A stretch of 64,000 nucleotides of DNA from Streptomyces sp. Je 1-369 (GCF_026810505.1 NZ_CP101750.1:5885501-5949500), one strand, 5' to 3'. Counted from the stretch's first letter, positions 1 through 18,689 are shown. The notes: a model not told the origin generated them from the letters alone. Numbers and translations: made by a program.

Positions 1-597
1 GGGCACGGCGATCCGCGCGGCATCTCCGCCGACGGGGCGTTCCGCGACCTCGGGTTCGACTCGCTGACCGCGGTGGAACTCCGTAACAAGATTGCCAACC
101 GGGTCGGTGTGAAGCTCAGCGCGACGGCGGTGTTCGACCACCCGAGCCCGCGCGCCCTGGTCGACCACCTCGCCACGAAGCTCACCCCGGCGGCGCCGGT
201 ACCGCCATCGCCATCGGCACCGGCACCGGCACCGGCATCGCCATTGGCATCGGACGGCGAGCAGCAGCCCGGCTACGAAGGAGTCATGGCCGACCTCGCC
301 CGGATCGGCGCCCGGCTGAACGGGCTGCGGCTCACCGGCGTCCAGCGCGCCGCCCTCGCCGAGACCGTCCGCTGCCTGACCGAACCGCCGGCGCACGGGC
401 ACCCCGTCCCGGCCGACGACGAACCGGCGCCCGCGGAGCCGCCCGCGGACCTGGAGGCCGCCACGGCGGCGGAGGTCCTCGCCTTTGTGACCAACAACCT
501 CGGCATCTCCATCACTGGGGATATCACCGCCGACACCACGCCCGATACATACGCCACGCCCGATACATACGCCACGCCCGCCACCGACCAGAGTTGA
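1..597 (+). CDS. Type I PKS subunit, C-terminal fragment (ACP and docking domain)
   Basis: The reading frame is already open at base 1, so this is only the 3' end of a larger polyketide synthase gene that starts left of the window. The first ~65 residues are an acyl carrier protein with the usual GFDSL motif; its phosphopantetheine serine is encoded at 61-63. An Ala/Pro-rich linker follows, then two helical stretches ending near [14 protein letters not shown], which resembles a class 1 C-terminal docking domain. There is no thioesterase, so the chain should pass to the next subunit. The stop lies 10 bases before the next PKS start, whose N-terminal coil is a matching docking partner. The last codons include an exact 18-bp duplication (541-576). 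Confidence 0.93.
   Translation, partial: GHGDPRGISADGAFRDLGFDSLTAVELRNKIANRVGVKLSATAVFDHPSPRALVDHLATKLTPAAPVPPSPSAPAPAPASPLASDGEQQPGYEGVMADLARIGARLNGLRLTGVQRAALAETVRCLTEPPAHGHPVPADDEPAPAEPPADLEAATAAEVLAFVTNNLGISITGDITADTTPDTYATPDTYATPATDQS
541..576 (+). repeat. 18-bp perfect tandem duplication in the docking-domain tail
   Basis: Bases 541-558 and 559-576 are identical and encode PDTYAT twice in the last residues of the upstream PKS subunit. The copies lie after the docking helix, so they probably only lengthen the tail. Confidence 0.9.
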
Positions 598-607
598 GAG
601 TGAGTTC

Positions 608-9020
<8,413 letters not shown>

Positions 9021-9028
<8 letters not shown>

Positions 9029-11858
9029 GGCGGCCAGCGGCACGAGTCGCAACCGCAGTGTCAACCGGCGACCCGAGGAGGAGGCGATCGAGCGGCGGGG
9101 CCCCGGACGGAGCGCGGCGGCGGATCTCCTCGCGCACTTCCGGAAGCCGCCGACCGGACCTGCCGCGGGGCAGGGGCCCGCCGACGCCCGGCCCGCGAGT
9201 CCTGCGGAGCCCGCGCAGACGGCACCGACCGCACCGGCCCCCGAGCCCGCCGCCGGCCACCCCGCGCGGACCGTCGCCGAGGTCGCCGCCGACATCGCGG
9301 CCCGCGCCGCCCGCTTCCTGCCCGGCGGCGCGCCCGACTCCGAGACGGACCTGTTCGACGCCGGTCTGTCCTCCGTCGACGCTGTCGAGCTCGTCGCCCT
9401 GATGGCGCGGGAGCTCGACGTACAGCTGACGCTGGACGACGTCTTCGCCGACGCCCGCCCGCGCCGCCTGGCCCAACGCTGGGCCAAGTCCCTGGGCCTG
9501 CCCACGACGACATCCCCGGCGCCCGGGACCCCCACGCCCGGGACCCCAGCGCCCGAGTTCCCCACGACCGGGCTTCCCGCGCCTGCGGCCTCAGCGCCCG
9601 GGACCCCCACGCCCGGGACCCCAGCGCCCGAGTTCTCCACGGCCGGGCTTCCCGCGCCTGCGGCCCCAACGCCCGGGACCCCAGTGGCCGGGACCCCCGC
9701 GCCTGCGGCCTCAGCACCTGTGATGCCAGCGCCCGAGTTCCCCACGGCCGGGCTCCCCGCGTCTGCGGCCGCAGCGCCCGGGACCCCCGCGCCCGGGACC
9801 CCCGCACCCGCGGCCCCCACGCCCCCCAGGGCCACCGTCCCCACCCCCACGCCCCCCAGGGCCACCGTCCCCACCCCCACCCCCCACACCCCCACGGCCA
9901 CCATCCCGACCGCCACTCCCACCCCCACCCCCTCCATAACCCCCGTAATAATCCGCACCCCCACCCACCCCACCCACCCCGACGCCCACGAAGACCTGGA
10001 GGTGATCCTTGAGGACCTTGCCCTCGCCGACCGGCTGCCGTTCAGTCGGCAGGCCGAGGCCGTCGCGCCGCGTCGCATTCTGTTGACCGGGGCCACCGGC
10101 TACCTCGGCAGTCACCTGCTCCTCGATCTGCTGCGGCAGGGCGACGCCCACGTCGTGTGTCTCGTACGCGCCACCGACGACGCCGCCGCGGAACGCCGTC
10201 TCGCCGACGCGCTCGCCGGGTTCGACCAGCCGTGGACCGCCGAGGTGCGGCGCCGGGTCACCGTTCTCGCGGCCGACCTCAGGCAGCCGTTGCTCGGGCT
10301 CGCGCGGGACGTGTGGGAGGGGCTCGCCCAGGACCTCGACTCGATCGTCAACGTCGCCGCCGCCGTCGACTTCCTGCGCGGCTACCCCTCCCTGCGCCAG
10401 ACCAACGTGCTGGGCCCGCTGGCCCTCGCCGAGCTGGCGATGACGGGGCGGGCCAAGCCGCTGCACCACATTTCCTCGGTCGCCGTCTTCAACGAGGTCG
10501 GCATCGAGAAGATGGGCGAGGACGACCCGGTCGCCCACATCGACCGGCTCTTCGCCGGTTACGACAAGTCGAAGTGGGCCGCGGAGGCGGTCCTGCGGCG
10601 CGCCCGTGAGCACGGTCTGACCGTCACGTTCCTGCGGCCCGGCGCGATCGGCGGGCACACCCGTACCGGCGTGTACAACCCGCATGACCTCAGCACCGGG
10701 CTGATCGGCGCGTTCTCCCGGTACCGGACCGTACCGGCCTTCAAGTTCATGAACCTCGCGCCGGTCGACTGGATCAGCAGGGTGACGGCCGCCGTGGTCT
10801 TCGACCCCGCCGCGTGGGGCCAGAACTACAACGTCACCGGCCGCGCCGAGACCCTGCCGCAGCTGGTGAAGGACATGAAGCTGGCCGGGATGAACGTCCG
10901 CGTGGCCAACTGGCGGGAGTGGCGGGACGACCTGATCGAGCGGCACGCCGCCGACCCCGTGCCCGAGCTGGACTTCCTGATCCGCATCCTGCGCAGCCCC
11001 ACCGCCATGAAGCTCTTCGAGGCGCTGATGTTCGGCCCGGAGGCGGGCTCGGAGCGCACCGACCGCTTCGTCGCGCGGCACAAGCTGCCGGAGGCCGAAC
11101 GGTATGGATCTCAGGCGCAGTTGAAGGCGTTCGAGCGGATGGCGAAGGACGGCGTCGCCCGGCTTCCCAGCCGCGAGGACCCGCCCTACCTGCAGTTCCG
11201 TGAGCGGACCAAGGGCCGGATCGGTCCCGTCGGCGGGGAGCGGGACTCCAGGTGCAGGATGGCGCTGACCCTTTCGATCGCCAGCATGTACCAGGTCGTA
11301 CGCCACCGGAAGATCGACGTCCGCGGTGAGGTGTTCTGCGAGCGGCTGCACGCGGAGCCGCTGACCGTGGAGGCGGGCGAGATCTGGGTCCGCCCGGACG
11401 AGGGCGTGCCGTTGCAGCACGGCAGCGACCACCCGCTGCTGCGCTACCGGCTCGTCCTGGTGGACCGCGACGGCGGACGCTGGTGGCTCGAGGGCTGGAA
11501 GACGGCCCGCGCGAGCCGCGACTTCTGGAAGCAGACCCGCACCATCGACGTCACCATCGGCCGCGAGAACGAACCGGCGAGCCTCGCCGGTGTCGTCAAG
11601 GTCCCGGCCAAGAGCTACGTGCCCGACCAGATCGACGGCATCGAGGTCGACCCGCGCCTCACCTCGCAGGAGCGGCGCCTCGCCAAACTCGCCTGGCTCT
11701 CCTGGTTCTTCGTGCAGGTCGGCATGGGCCTCGCCGAGCCGTCCCTGCGTGCCGTCGCCGAACTCCTGGACCTGCGCAAGGACGCCATCGACCGGGACCA
11801 GGACAAGCTGCAACGCAAGATCAGGAAGCTGATGATCAAAAGGGAGCAGACCCGATGA
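9021..11858 (+). CDS. Carrier protein-thioester reductase with extra C-terminal domain
   Basis: 945 residues from the ATG at 9021, chosen because GGAGGA lies 5 bases upstream; it overlaps the PKS stop by 8 bases. An earlier in-frame ATG at 9003 has no such site. Residues ~85-155 are a carrier protein (Ser118 in [10 protein letters not shown]). A Pro/Ala/Thr linker (~160-330) contains 25-residue repeats. A thioester reductase of the extended SDR type follows (GATGYLG at 357-363, Tyr514-x3-Lys518), which would release a thioester as aldehyde or alcohol using NAD(P)H. The last ~190 residues form a separate domain with [11 protein letters not shown] and WWLEGWK; from memory this resembles the C-terminal part of cholesterol-oxidase-like GMC proteins. 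The carrier protein is the obvious acceptor for the C and FkbH domains just upstream. Confidence 0.92.
9521..9790 (+). repeat. 75-bp (25-residue) tandem repeats in the carrier protein-reductase linker
   Basis: Two near-identical 75-bp units start at 9521 and 9596 ([14 protein letters not shown] followed by TxGLPAPAA), and a more divergent partial copy continues to about 9790. They encode a long Pro/Ala/Thr/Gly linker that probably acts as a flexible tether between the carrier protein and the reductase. Confidence 0.85.
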
Positions 11859-12958
11859 CGCCGCTGAGGCCCCTCCACCACGCATTCGGCGCCCGCGTCG
11901 AGGACATCCCCTTCACCGCCTCCGACGGCACCCGGCTCGGCCTCACCCGCGTCGCCCCCGAGGACGGCTCCACCGACCGCCCGGTCGTCCTGATCCTGCA
12001 CGGACTGACCGCGTCGGCCGACATGTTCACGCTGCCCGAGACCCGCAACCTCGTCGACGTCCTGCTCGACGCGGGCTACGAACCGTGGCTGCTCGACTGG
12101 CGGGGCAGCTGCCGCCTGCCGTACAACGAGGGCCGGGTCCGCTACACCTTCGACGACGTCGCGCTGTACGACATTCCCGAGGCCGTTTCGCTGATCAAGG
12201 AACGTATCGGCGGGCGTGAACTCCTCGTCGTGGCGCACTGCATCGGCGCGATGTGCCTGTCCCTGAGCATGGCCGCGGGACTCGTGCCCGGTCTGTCCGG
12301 CGTCGTCGCCCAGGGCGTGTTCCTCACCCCGAAGATGTCCTGGAAGACGCGGGCCCGTCTGCACTTCGGCGGGGAGCTGCTGCGCTCCCGCTTCGTCAAC
12401 ATCCCCACCGACTTCAAGAAGGTCGGCATGTGGTCCAAGCACTCGCTGATCTTCGCCGAGGTGTCGCTGGGAGCCGAGTGCAAGGACCCCAACTGCCAGA
12501 TCCTGCACAACGACTCGTGGGGGGTCGGCGGATCGCTCTTCGAGCACGACAACCTTCACGAGGTCACCCACGACCGCCTCGCCGACCTGTACGGCACGGT
12601 GCCGATGTGGATACTGCCGCACCTGCGCAGCATCGAACTGGCGCACACGATGATGCGGTACAACGACGGCGACGGCCGCTACGACGCACTGCCGAAGAAC
12701 GCCCTCGACGAGGCGGGCTCCTTCGACACCCCGCTCATGCTGCTCTCCGGCAGCGACAACCGCTTCTGGTACGACTCGAACGAGATCTGCCACGACGTGT
12801 TGAAGCGCCGCCATCCCGAGCTGGACGTCCGGTACGTGGAGGTGCCCGGCTACGGTCACCTCGACGCGTTCATCGGCCGCAACGCCGCGCTCGACGTGTT
12901 CGGCCACATCGTCGACTTCCTCGACGAGTGCCGGGTCTCCGATGACGTCCGCGCCTGA
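11855..12958 (+). CDS. PhaC-like alpha/beta-hydrolase with cysteine nucleophile
   Basis: 367 residues. ATGA overlap with the reductase gene implies translational coupling. The fold markers are an oxyanion region (ILHGLTASADMF), a nucleophile elbow VVAHCIGA with Cys129 where serine hydrolases have Ser, Asp301 in SGSDN and His335 in GYGHLDAF. A Cys-Asp-His triad is typical of polyhydroxyalkanoate synthases and related acyltransferases rather than simple esterases. Similar hydrolases are, as I remember, found beside or fused to cholesterol-oxidase-like GMC proteins, which matches the odd C-terminal domain of the gene before it. Likely role: acyl transfer, cyclisation or editing of the released polyketide. 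The substrate is unknown. Confidence 0.88.
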   Translation: MTPLRPLHHAFGARVEDIPFTASDGTRLGLTRVAPEDGSTDRPVVLILHGLTASADMFTLPETRNLVDVLLDAGYEPWLLDWRGSCRLPYNEGRVRYTFDDVALYDIPEAVSLIKERIGGRELLVVAHCIGAMCLSLSMAAGLVPGLSGVVAQGVFLTPKMSWKTRARLHFGGELLRSRFVNIPTDFKKVGMWSKHSLIFAEVSLGAECKDPNCQILHNDSWGVGGSLFEHDNLHEVTHDRLADLYGTVPMWILPHLRSIELAHTMMRYNDGDGRYDALPKNALDEAGSFDTPLMLLSGSDNRFWYDSNEICHDVLKRRHPELDVRYVEVPGYGHLDAFIGRNAALDVFGHIVDFLDECRVSDDVRA

Positions 12959-14381
12959 CCGGCCGGGCGCTCCGGCGCCCGGCACGCGCCTGCTCATGCC
13001 CGTCATCCTGCTCGCCATCTTCACGGTCCCGCTGTCGGTGTCCGGCACCGCCGTGTCCCTCGGCGACATCTCCGACGACCTGGGCAGCTCGTCGGTGGGC
13101 GAGCAGTGGGTCCTCAACGGCTACAACCTGACGTTCGCCTGCTCGACCCTCGTCTGGGGCTCGGTGGCCGACATCATCGGGCGCTGGCAGGCGCTGCTCT
13201 TCGGGCTGCTCACGTTCGGCGCGGGCTCCGCGCTCAGCCTCTTCGCGGGCAACTACTGGGTCCTGGACGGGGCCCGGCTGGTGGCGGGGGCGGGGGCCGG
13301 GGCGGTCTTCTCGGTGGGGTCGGCCGTCGTGTCGTCGAACTTCGAGGGCGAACGGCGCACCCGCGCCTTCGCCCTCCTCGGGTCGGTCGCGGGCCTCTCG
13401 CTCGCGTTCGGCCCGTCCCTGTGCGGGCTGCTCACCCAGCTCTCCGGCTGGCGCCTCGTCTACGGCTTCCAGCTCGCCTGTCTGGTCGTCGCCTGCGCGG
13501 GCATGCCGCTGATCCGCCGTGCCGCCGCCCACGAGAAGCGGCGCGCGGCCCGCATCGACTGGCCGGGCGCCGCGCTCTTCTGCACGGCGACCACCGTCAC
13601 GCTCGGCGGCCTCGCCCTCGGCTCGGCGACGGGCTGGGCGTCGCCGCCCTTCCTGCTCTGCACGGCCGTCGGCATCGGCTGCTACGGCCTGTTCGCGTGG
13701 CGCGAGTCCACCGCACCCAACCCGCTCCTGAGCCTGCGCACCCTGCGCAGCAGGCGCTTCTCCGGCATCACGCTGGTGGTCGCGGTGGCGTCGTTCACCT
13801 TCACCAACGCGGTCGCCTATCTGCCGGTGTTCTTCCAGGGCGCGTACGACGCTTCGGCGGGCGCCAGCGGCGCGTACCTGATGTTCCTGACGCTGCCCGT
13901 CCTGGTCGCCCCGCTGATCGCCGCCCGCCTGACCGCCCGCGGCACACCCGCCCACACCATCTTCACGTGGAGCATCGGTCTGCTGGTCGCAGGACTCGTG
14001 CTCGCGGGCGCGACCGCCGCTCCCGGGCTCGTCTGGATGGCGCTGCCGATGGTCGTCGTCGGCATCGGGTTCGGGCTGCAGGCGGGGCTCGTCGACGGCG
14101 AGGCGCTCGCGCACGTACCGGCCGACGAGGCGGGCATGGGGGCGGGCTGGATCAACACGGTCCGGCTCGGCAGCGAGGCCATCGCGGTGTCGCTCTTCGG
14201 CTCGCTGTTCGCCAGCTTCGCGGGCGACGCCGACGACGCGTCGCGCAGCGGCTTCGCCGCCATCACGATCGGCTCCACGCTCTGCGCGGCGGTGCTCGGC
14301 GTCGTCTCGGTCCTCCTCATGCGACGCCCGGGACCGACGGCCCCCGCCGACGAGCCCAGGGCGGCGGACCGCGTCGCCTGA
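12942..14381 (+). CDS. MFS transporter, DHA2-type drug/proton antiporter
   Basis: 479 residues with about 14 hydrophobic helices, the size and layout of the DHA2 branch of the major facilitator superfamily. The loop after helix 2 carries GSVADIIGRWQ, the family's motif A. The ATG at 12942 overlaps the end of the hydrolase gene by 17 bases, so it belongs to the same transcription unit as the PKS. The natural reading is proton-driven export of the cluster product, which would also give self-protection. Substrate is inferred from context only. Confidence 0.93.
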   Translation: MTSAPDRPGAPAPGTRLLMPVILLAIFTVPLSVSGTAVSLGDISDDLGSSSVGEQWVLNGYNLTFACSTLVWGSVADIIGRWQALLFGLLTFGAGSALSLFAGNYWVLDGARLVAGAGAGAVFSVGSAVVSSNFEGERRTRAFALLGSVAGLSLAFGPSLCGLLTQLSGWRLVYGFQLACLVVACAGMPLIRRAAAHEKRRAARIDWPGAALFCTATTVTLGGLALGSATGWASPPFLLCTAVGIGCYGLFAWRESTAPNPLLSLRTLRSRRFSGITLVVAVASFTFTNAVAYLPVFFQGAYDASAGASGAYLMFLTLPVLVAPLIAARLTARGTPAHTIFTWSIGLLVAGLVLAGATAAPGLVWMALPMVVVGIGFGLQAGLVDGEALAHVPADEAGMGAGWINTVRLGSEAIAVSLFGSLFASFAGDADDASRSGFAAITIGSTLCAAVLGVVSVLLMRRPGPTAPADEPRAADRVA

Positions 14382-14401
14382 CCCTCCTGTTCAATTGAAG
14401 G

Positions 14402-15334
14402 ATGAACGAGAACGGATCGGCTCAAGTCGCCCTCGCCGCGCGGTTCGAGGAGCACAGGCCCCGCCTGAACGCGGTGGCGTACCGCATGCTCGGCTCGCTG
14501 AGCGAGTCCGAGGACGCGGTGCAGGAGGCGTGGTTCCGGCTGAGCCGCACCGAAGCGGGGCCGGACGCGGGGGAGGTGCGCAACCTCGGCGGCTGGCTGA
14601 CCACCGTCGTCGGCCGCATCTGCCTCGACCTGCTGCGCACCCGGCAGTCCCGGCGCGAGGACTCCCTCGACGCGTCCGTGCAGGGCCACGGCGAGACGCA
14701 CGTCCCGGACCCGGTCGTGACCCGCGCCGACCTCGCCGACCCCGAACAGGAAGTGCTGCTCGCCGACTCGGTGGGCCTCGCGCTCCTCGTCGTACTGGAG
14801 ACGCTGGCGCCCGCCGAGCGCCTCGCGTTCGTGCTGCACGACATGTTCGCCGTGCCCTTCGACGACATCGCGCCCATCGTGGAGCGTTCGGCGGCCACGA
14901 CCCGGCAGCTGGCCAGCCGGGCCCGCCGCCGCGTGCAGGGTTCGACGCCCGCGGCGGAGACCGACGTCGCCAAGCAGCGCGAGGTCGTCGAGGCGTGGAT
15001 GGCCGCCACGCGCGCAGGCGACTTCGACGCGCTCCTCGAACTCCTCGACCCGGACGTCGTGTTGCGCGCCGACACCGGCGAACTGTCCTCCGGCCTCTCC
15101 AAGGTGGTGCGGGGTGCCGCGGCGGTGGCCGGGCAGGCCGCGATGTTCGCGCGGGTCGCCGCGGACCAGCAACTGGTGTTCATCAACGGCATGCCGGGCC
15201 TGGTCGCCCTCCCGGGCGGCGTGCCGGTCTCGCTCGGCGCGCTCACGGTCGTGGACGGCCGCATCGTGGAGATCGACATCATCGCGGACCGCGAGCGGCT
15301 GGAGTTCCTGACGCGCCCGCTGCGGGAGGCCTGA
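14402..15334 (+). CDS. ECF sigma factor, SigJ/ECF41-like, with C-terminal SnoaL-like domain
   Basis: 310 residues. Region 2 (AYRMLGSLSESEDAVQEAWFRL) and region 4 (LAPAERLAFVLHDMF through TTRQLASRARRRV) are clear. From about residue 198 a SnoaL-like (NTF2 fold) domain begins (VEAWMAATRAGDFDALLELL). ECF41/SigJ-type sigmas carry this extension, which modulates activity in place of a usual anti-sigma partner, and none is encoded beside it. GAAGG lies just upstream of the ATG, 20 bases after the exporter stop, so it may be read with the cluster operon. It marks the probable right edge of the biosynthetic genes. Confidence 0.92.
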   Translation: MNENGSAQVALAARFEEHRPRLNAVAYRMLGSLSESEDAVQEAWFRLSRTEAGPDAGEVRNLGGWLTTVVGRICLDLLRTRQSRREDSLDASVQGHGETHVPDPVVTRADLADPEQEVLLADSVGLALLVVLETLAPAERLAFVLHDMFAVPFDDIAPIVERSAATTRQLASRARRRVQGSTPAAETDVAKQREVVEAWMAATRAGDFDALLELLDPDVVLRADTGELSSGLSKVVRGAAAVAGQAAMFARVAADQQLVFINGMPGLVALPGGVPVSLGALTVVDGRIVEIDIIADRERLEFLTRPLREA

Positions 15335-15346
15335 GCCTCCGCGGGG

Positions 15347-17392
15347 TCACCGGGCGGCGGGGGCGGTGGCGGCGCCCTCCCGTCCGCTGCCCCCGGTCCG
15401 GCGCACCACGCGCAGCAGATAGTCCTTGCGGTGGAGCGGATCATGATCGGTCCGCTCACGCGTCGGGACCGTGCCGCCGCGCACGGCCCGGTAGTGGTCG
15501 AAGGCGGACTCCAACTCGCCCTCGCCACGCGTGAGTCCGGGCAGCAGCTGCTCCAGCGCGTGCACCCGCTGCGCGGGGATGTCCCCCTCCAGCCGGTACG
15601 GCGCCCCGGCCCCGCCCGTCGTCTGCGTGTGCGGGACGGCGCGCAGCCGGGCGAGGACGGGCAGGACCGCGCCGACCGTGTCGGCCGGCACGTCGAGCCG
15701 GAAGCGGTGCATCGGCTCGTGCACCGCCGTGCCCGCCGCCCGCAGCGCGTCCATCAGGACCAGCGGTGTCAGGTTCCGGAAGTCCCCCGCGGTGCTCGAC
15801 ATGCTCTTGTCGAACGTGCCGTGGGCGTGGCTCTGCCGGGGCCAGTAGCCGGAGTGCGTCATCGTCACCGTGCAGTCGGGGACGCGCCAGCCGTGAATGC
15901 CCTGCTGAAGCGTCTCCCTGACCGTCTCCTCGACGGCACGGAAGAACGCGTACGGCATGGACCCGAGCTCGACCCCCAGCCGGAACTCCACCCCCGCCCC
16001 GACCGGCGCGGGCGCCACCCGCAGCCCGACCGTGGCAAGGAACGGATTGGGGTCCGTGTCGATGATCTCGTACGCCGCACCGGTGCCGACGACCCGCTCC
16101 ACACAGATCGTCGTGGTCTCACGGAACGCCACGTCGAGCCCGTACTCCTCGGCGAGCGTCGCCTGGATGACCTCCTTCTGCACCTCTCCGTAGAGCGAGA
16201 CGGAGACCTCCTGACGGACGTCGTCCTGCCGCAGGTCGATCAGCGGGTCCTGCTCGGCGAGCTGGCCGAGCGCGAGGTGCAGGGCGCCGCGGTCGGTGTC
16301 CCGCAGCGGGGTGACGACGGTCTCCAGGGTGGGCGGCGCGAAATGCCGCGCACCGGCTCGGGCCCCTTCTCGCGGTACGCCGATGACATCCCCGATCCGT
16401 ACGTCCCCGAGCCCCCGCACCTTGCCGATCTGCCCCGCGCGGACCTCGGCGCGCTGAACGTCGGCGCCCTGCTCGAAGACGCTGACGCCGGTGACCTTGC
16501 CTTCCCGGAGGCGGTCGCGGACGCGGACGGTGCCCGAGAACACGCGTACGTAGGCGATCTTCTCCCCGGCGGCACCGCGCTCGACCTTGAACACGCTGCC
16601 GGAGACGGGGCCGTCGGCGTCCCCGCGCGGAGCGGGCAGCAACTCCGCGATGCCACGCATCAGTTCGGGCACCCCCACGCCGGTGGCCGCGGAGCCGAAG
16701 AACACCGGGTGCACGAGGGCGCGCCGGGTCTGCCGGGCGAGCTCGGCGCGGAGCCGGTCGTACGGGAGGGACGCCGGGGCGTCGACGTATGTGGCGAGGA
16801 CCGCGTCGTCGTGCTCGGCGAGCAGCTCGGTGAGCCGTGCGGTGAAGGCCCCGTCCTCGCCGGTGAACGGGGCGAAGCGCGCGTCGCGCGTGCCGACGCC
16901 GGGAACGGACCCCATCGCGACGACATCGGGGGTCAGACGCTCGGCGATGTGCCGCAGCACCCCGTCGTACCGGGCGCCGCCGCGGTCGGTCTTGTTGACG
17001 AAGACCAGCGTGGGGATGCGGAGCCGCCGCAGCGTCCGCAGCAGGACGCGGGTCTGCGCCTGGACGCCCTCCACGGCGGAGACCACGAGCACGGCCCCGT
17101 CGAGCACGCTGAGCACGCGCTCCACCTCGGCGATGAAGTCCGGGTGGCCGGGGGTGTCGATCAGGTTGACGGCCGTACCGTCGATGGCGAAGGAGACGAC
17201 GGCGGACTTGATGGTGATGCCGCGCTTCCGCTCCAGGGCGAGCGAATCGGTCTGTGTGTTCCCGTCGTCGACGCGGCCGACCTCGTCGATGACACCGGCG
17301 GCATGCAGGAGCCGCTCGGTCAGGCTGGTCTTACCGGCGTCGATGTGGGCGAGGATGCCCAGGTTCAGGGTGTGCGGAAGGAGTGATTGCAC
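15347..17392 (-). CDS. Ribosomal protection GTPase, TetM/OtrA-like
   Basis: 681 residues from the GTG at 17392; AAAGGA lies 11 bases upstream and the product then begins ~10 residues before GILAHIDAGKT, as in OtrA. An in-frame ATG at 17428 lacks a ribosome site. G motifs are AHIDAGKT, DTPGHPDF and NKTD, followed by EF-G-like domains (SVFKVERGAAGEKIAYVRVFSG; QEDPLIDLRQDD-like core). Proteins of this family displace tetracycline from the ribosome by GTP hydrolysis; OtrA is the self-protection protein of the oxytetracycline producer. No tetracycline genes are seen here, so it may be a resident resistance gene. It converges on the sigma factor gene with 12 bases between stops. Confidence 0.92.
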   Translation of the reverse strand: MQSLLPHTLNLGILAHIDAGKTSLTERLLHAAGVIDEVGRVDDGNTQTDSLALERKRGITIKSAVVSFAIDGTAVNLIDTPGHPDFIAEVERVLSVLDGAVLVVSAVEGVQAQTRVLLRTLRRLRIPTLVFVNKTDRGGARYDGVLRHIAERLTPDVVAMGSVPGVGTRDARFAPFTGEDGAFTARLTELLAEHDDAVLATYVDAPASLPYDRLRAELARQTRRALVHPVFFGSAATGVGVPELMRGIAELLPAPRGDADGPVSGSVFKVERGAAGEKIAYVRVFSGTVRVRDRLREGKVTGVSVFEQGADVQRAEVRAGQIGKVRGLGDVRIGDVIGVPREGARAGARHFAPPTLETVVTPLRDTDRGALHLALGQLAEQDPLIDLRQDDVRQEVSVSLYGEVQKEVIQATLAEEYGLDVAFRETTTICVERVVGTGAAYEIIDTDPNPFLATVGLRVAPAPVGAGVEFRLGVELGSMPYAFFRAVEETVRETLQQGIHGWRVPDCTVTMTHSGYWPRQSHAHGTFDKSMSSTAGDFRNLTPLVLMDALRAAGTAVHEPMHRFRLDVPADTVGAVLPVLARLRAVPHTQTTGGAGAPYRLEGDIPAQRVHALEQLLPGLTRGEGELESAFDHYRAVRGGTVPTRERTDHDPLHRKDYLLRVVRRTGGSGREGAATAPAAR

Positions 17393-17565
17393 GTACGTCC
17401 ATGTCCTTTGGGGGAGTGGGAATTCCATTCGCGTGGGACATGCACGAACGCCGCATTTCCTTCTCCTCCATGGACGACGCCGACCTTCCGCCGACGGGCC
17501 CTAGTCCAACAACAGCCGCCACTCACCTGCAACCGATTAACTCCGCGCCAGTGCGTGGGCGGTGA

Positions 17566-18570
17566 TCAGCGTGGACCCCAGACGGGCCCGGCAGGGACGG
17601 GGGCCGGTGTCGGGGAGGGGGCGAGGACGGGCATCGGCTCGGCGACCGTCTCCACCCCGCGGCGGTTCGCCAGACGCAGGACGAGTGTCGCGTACCCGCA
17701 GAGCATCACCACGTCGACGCCCACCGCCATCCACCCCATGTCCGCCGCCGTCTCCTCGGAGGCGAGCGCACCGGCGATCGCCGCGGAGACGCCCATCGCC
17801 AGCAGGTTGTTGACCACGTGCAGCCCGATCGCCGCCTCCAGGCCACCCGTACGTACCGTCAGCACCCCCGCCACCAGACCGAACACCACGAGGTCCGCGA
17901 AGCCCCACGGCGTGCCCCAGCCGTGCGCCGCCGCGAACAGCAGCGCCTGCGGCACGAGCGCCACCCACGGCGTACGCCACCACGCCCCGACCGCCTGCAC
18001 GAGCCAGCCCCGGAACACGTACTCCTCCGCCGACGCCTGGAACGGCACCAGCACGCACACCACCGCGAGGCCGAGCAGGAAGTCCGGCCACCCGGCCCAC
18101 TCGGTACCGCCACCGGTGCCGTCCGCGCCACCGCCCGCGGACTCGGGCAGCAGCAGCATGACGCCCAGCGACGCGACGACCAACGGCAGCGCGACCGTGA
18201 GGCACCGCCCCAGCCAGTCCCACCGGAGCCCGCCCGTCACCGACGAGAGCGTGCCCGCCGGACGTCGCTGCGCCCAGCGCGCGGCGAGGAACACGACCGG
18301 CGTGAGCACGGCGAGCGAGAGCAGCGCGCTGCCCGTCTCCGCGATGCCGCCCCAGACGTGAAAGCCGTCCTTGTCGACGGGCCGGTTCAGGACCGCGCCC
18401 ACGATCTCGCCGACCAGCAGCACCGCCATCGCCGCGACGACCGCACCGGCAAGGACCAGACCGGTCCCGGCCAGGGGCCGCCACCACTGGTGGCGGCCGG
18501 TGGCGTGGGCGAGGCGGTGGTAGGGGAGCGGCGGAGGAAGCGGAGCATCGGGAAAAGGCGTCGCGGTCAT
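17566..18570 (-). CDS. CPBP-family intramembrane metalloprotease
   Basis: About 334 residues from the ATG at 18570 (MTATPF); an ATG four codons earlier at 18582 is also possible, and neither has a strong ribosome site. Seven or so hydrophobic helices carry the three CPBP (CAAX protease, Abi) motifs: EEYVFRGW at ~182-189, FAAAH ending at ~His216 and HVVNN near His251. These residues bind the catalytic metal in the membrane. The C terminus is a Pro-rich tail. Members cleave prenylated or other membrane proteins; the target here is unknown. The gene is divergent from the sensor kinase gene at 18690. Confidence 0.88.
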   Translation of the reverse strand: MTATPFPDAPLPPPLPYHRLAHATGRHQWWRPLAGTGLVLAGAVVAAMAVLLVGEIVGAVLNRPVDKDGFHVWGGIAETGSALLSLAVLTPVVFLAARWAQRRPAGTLSSVTGGLRWDWLGRCLTVALPLVVASLGVMLLLPESAGGGADGTGGGTEWAGWPDFLLGLAVVCVLVPFQASAEEYVFRGWLVQAVGAWWRTPWVALVPQALLFAAAHGWGTPWGFADLVVFGLVAGVLTVRTGGLEAAIGLHVVNNLLAMGVSAAIAGALASEETAADMGWMAVGVDVVMLCGYATLVLRLANRRGVETVAEPMPVLAPSPTPAPVPAGPVWGPR

Positions 18571-18689
18571 GAACACAAGCATTCCCGCGGCGACAGCCCG
18601 ACGCGTCCGCCGCCCGCACGATCACGCACTCCAACCAGGGATAGAGAGCGCCAAGGAGAACGCACCCCCTCCGTATCATCGAGCCCGAT

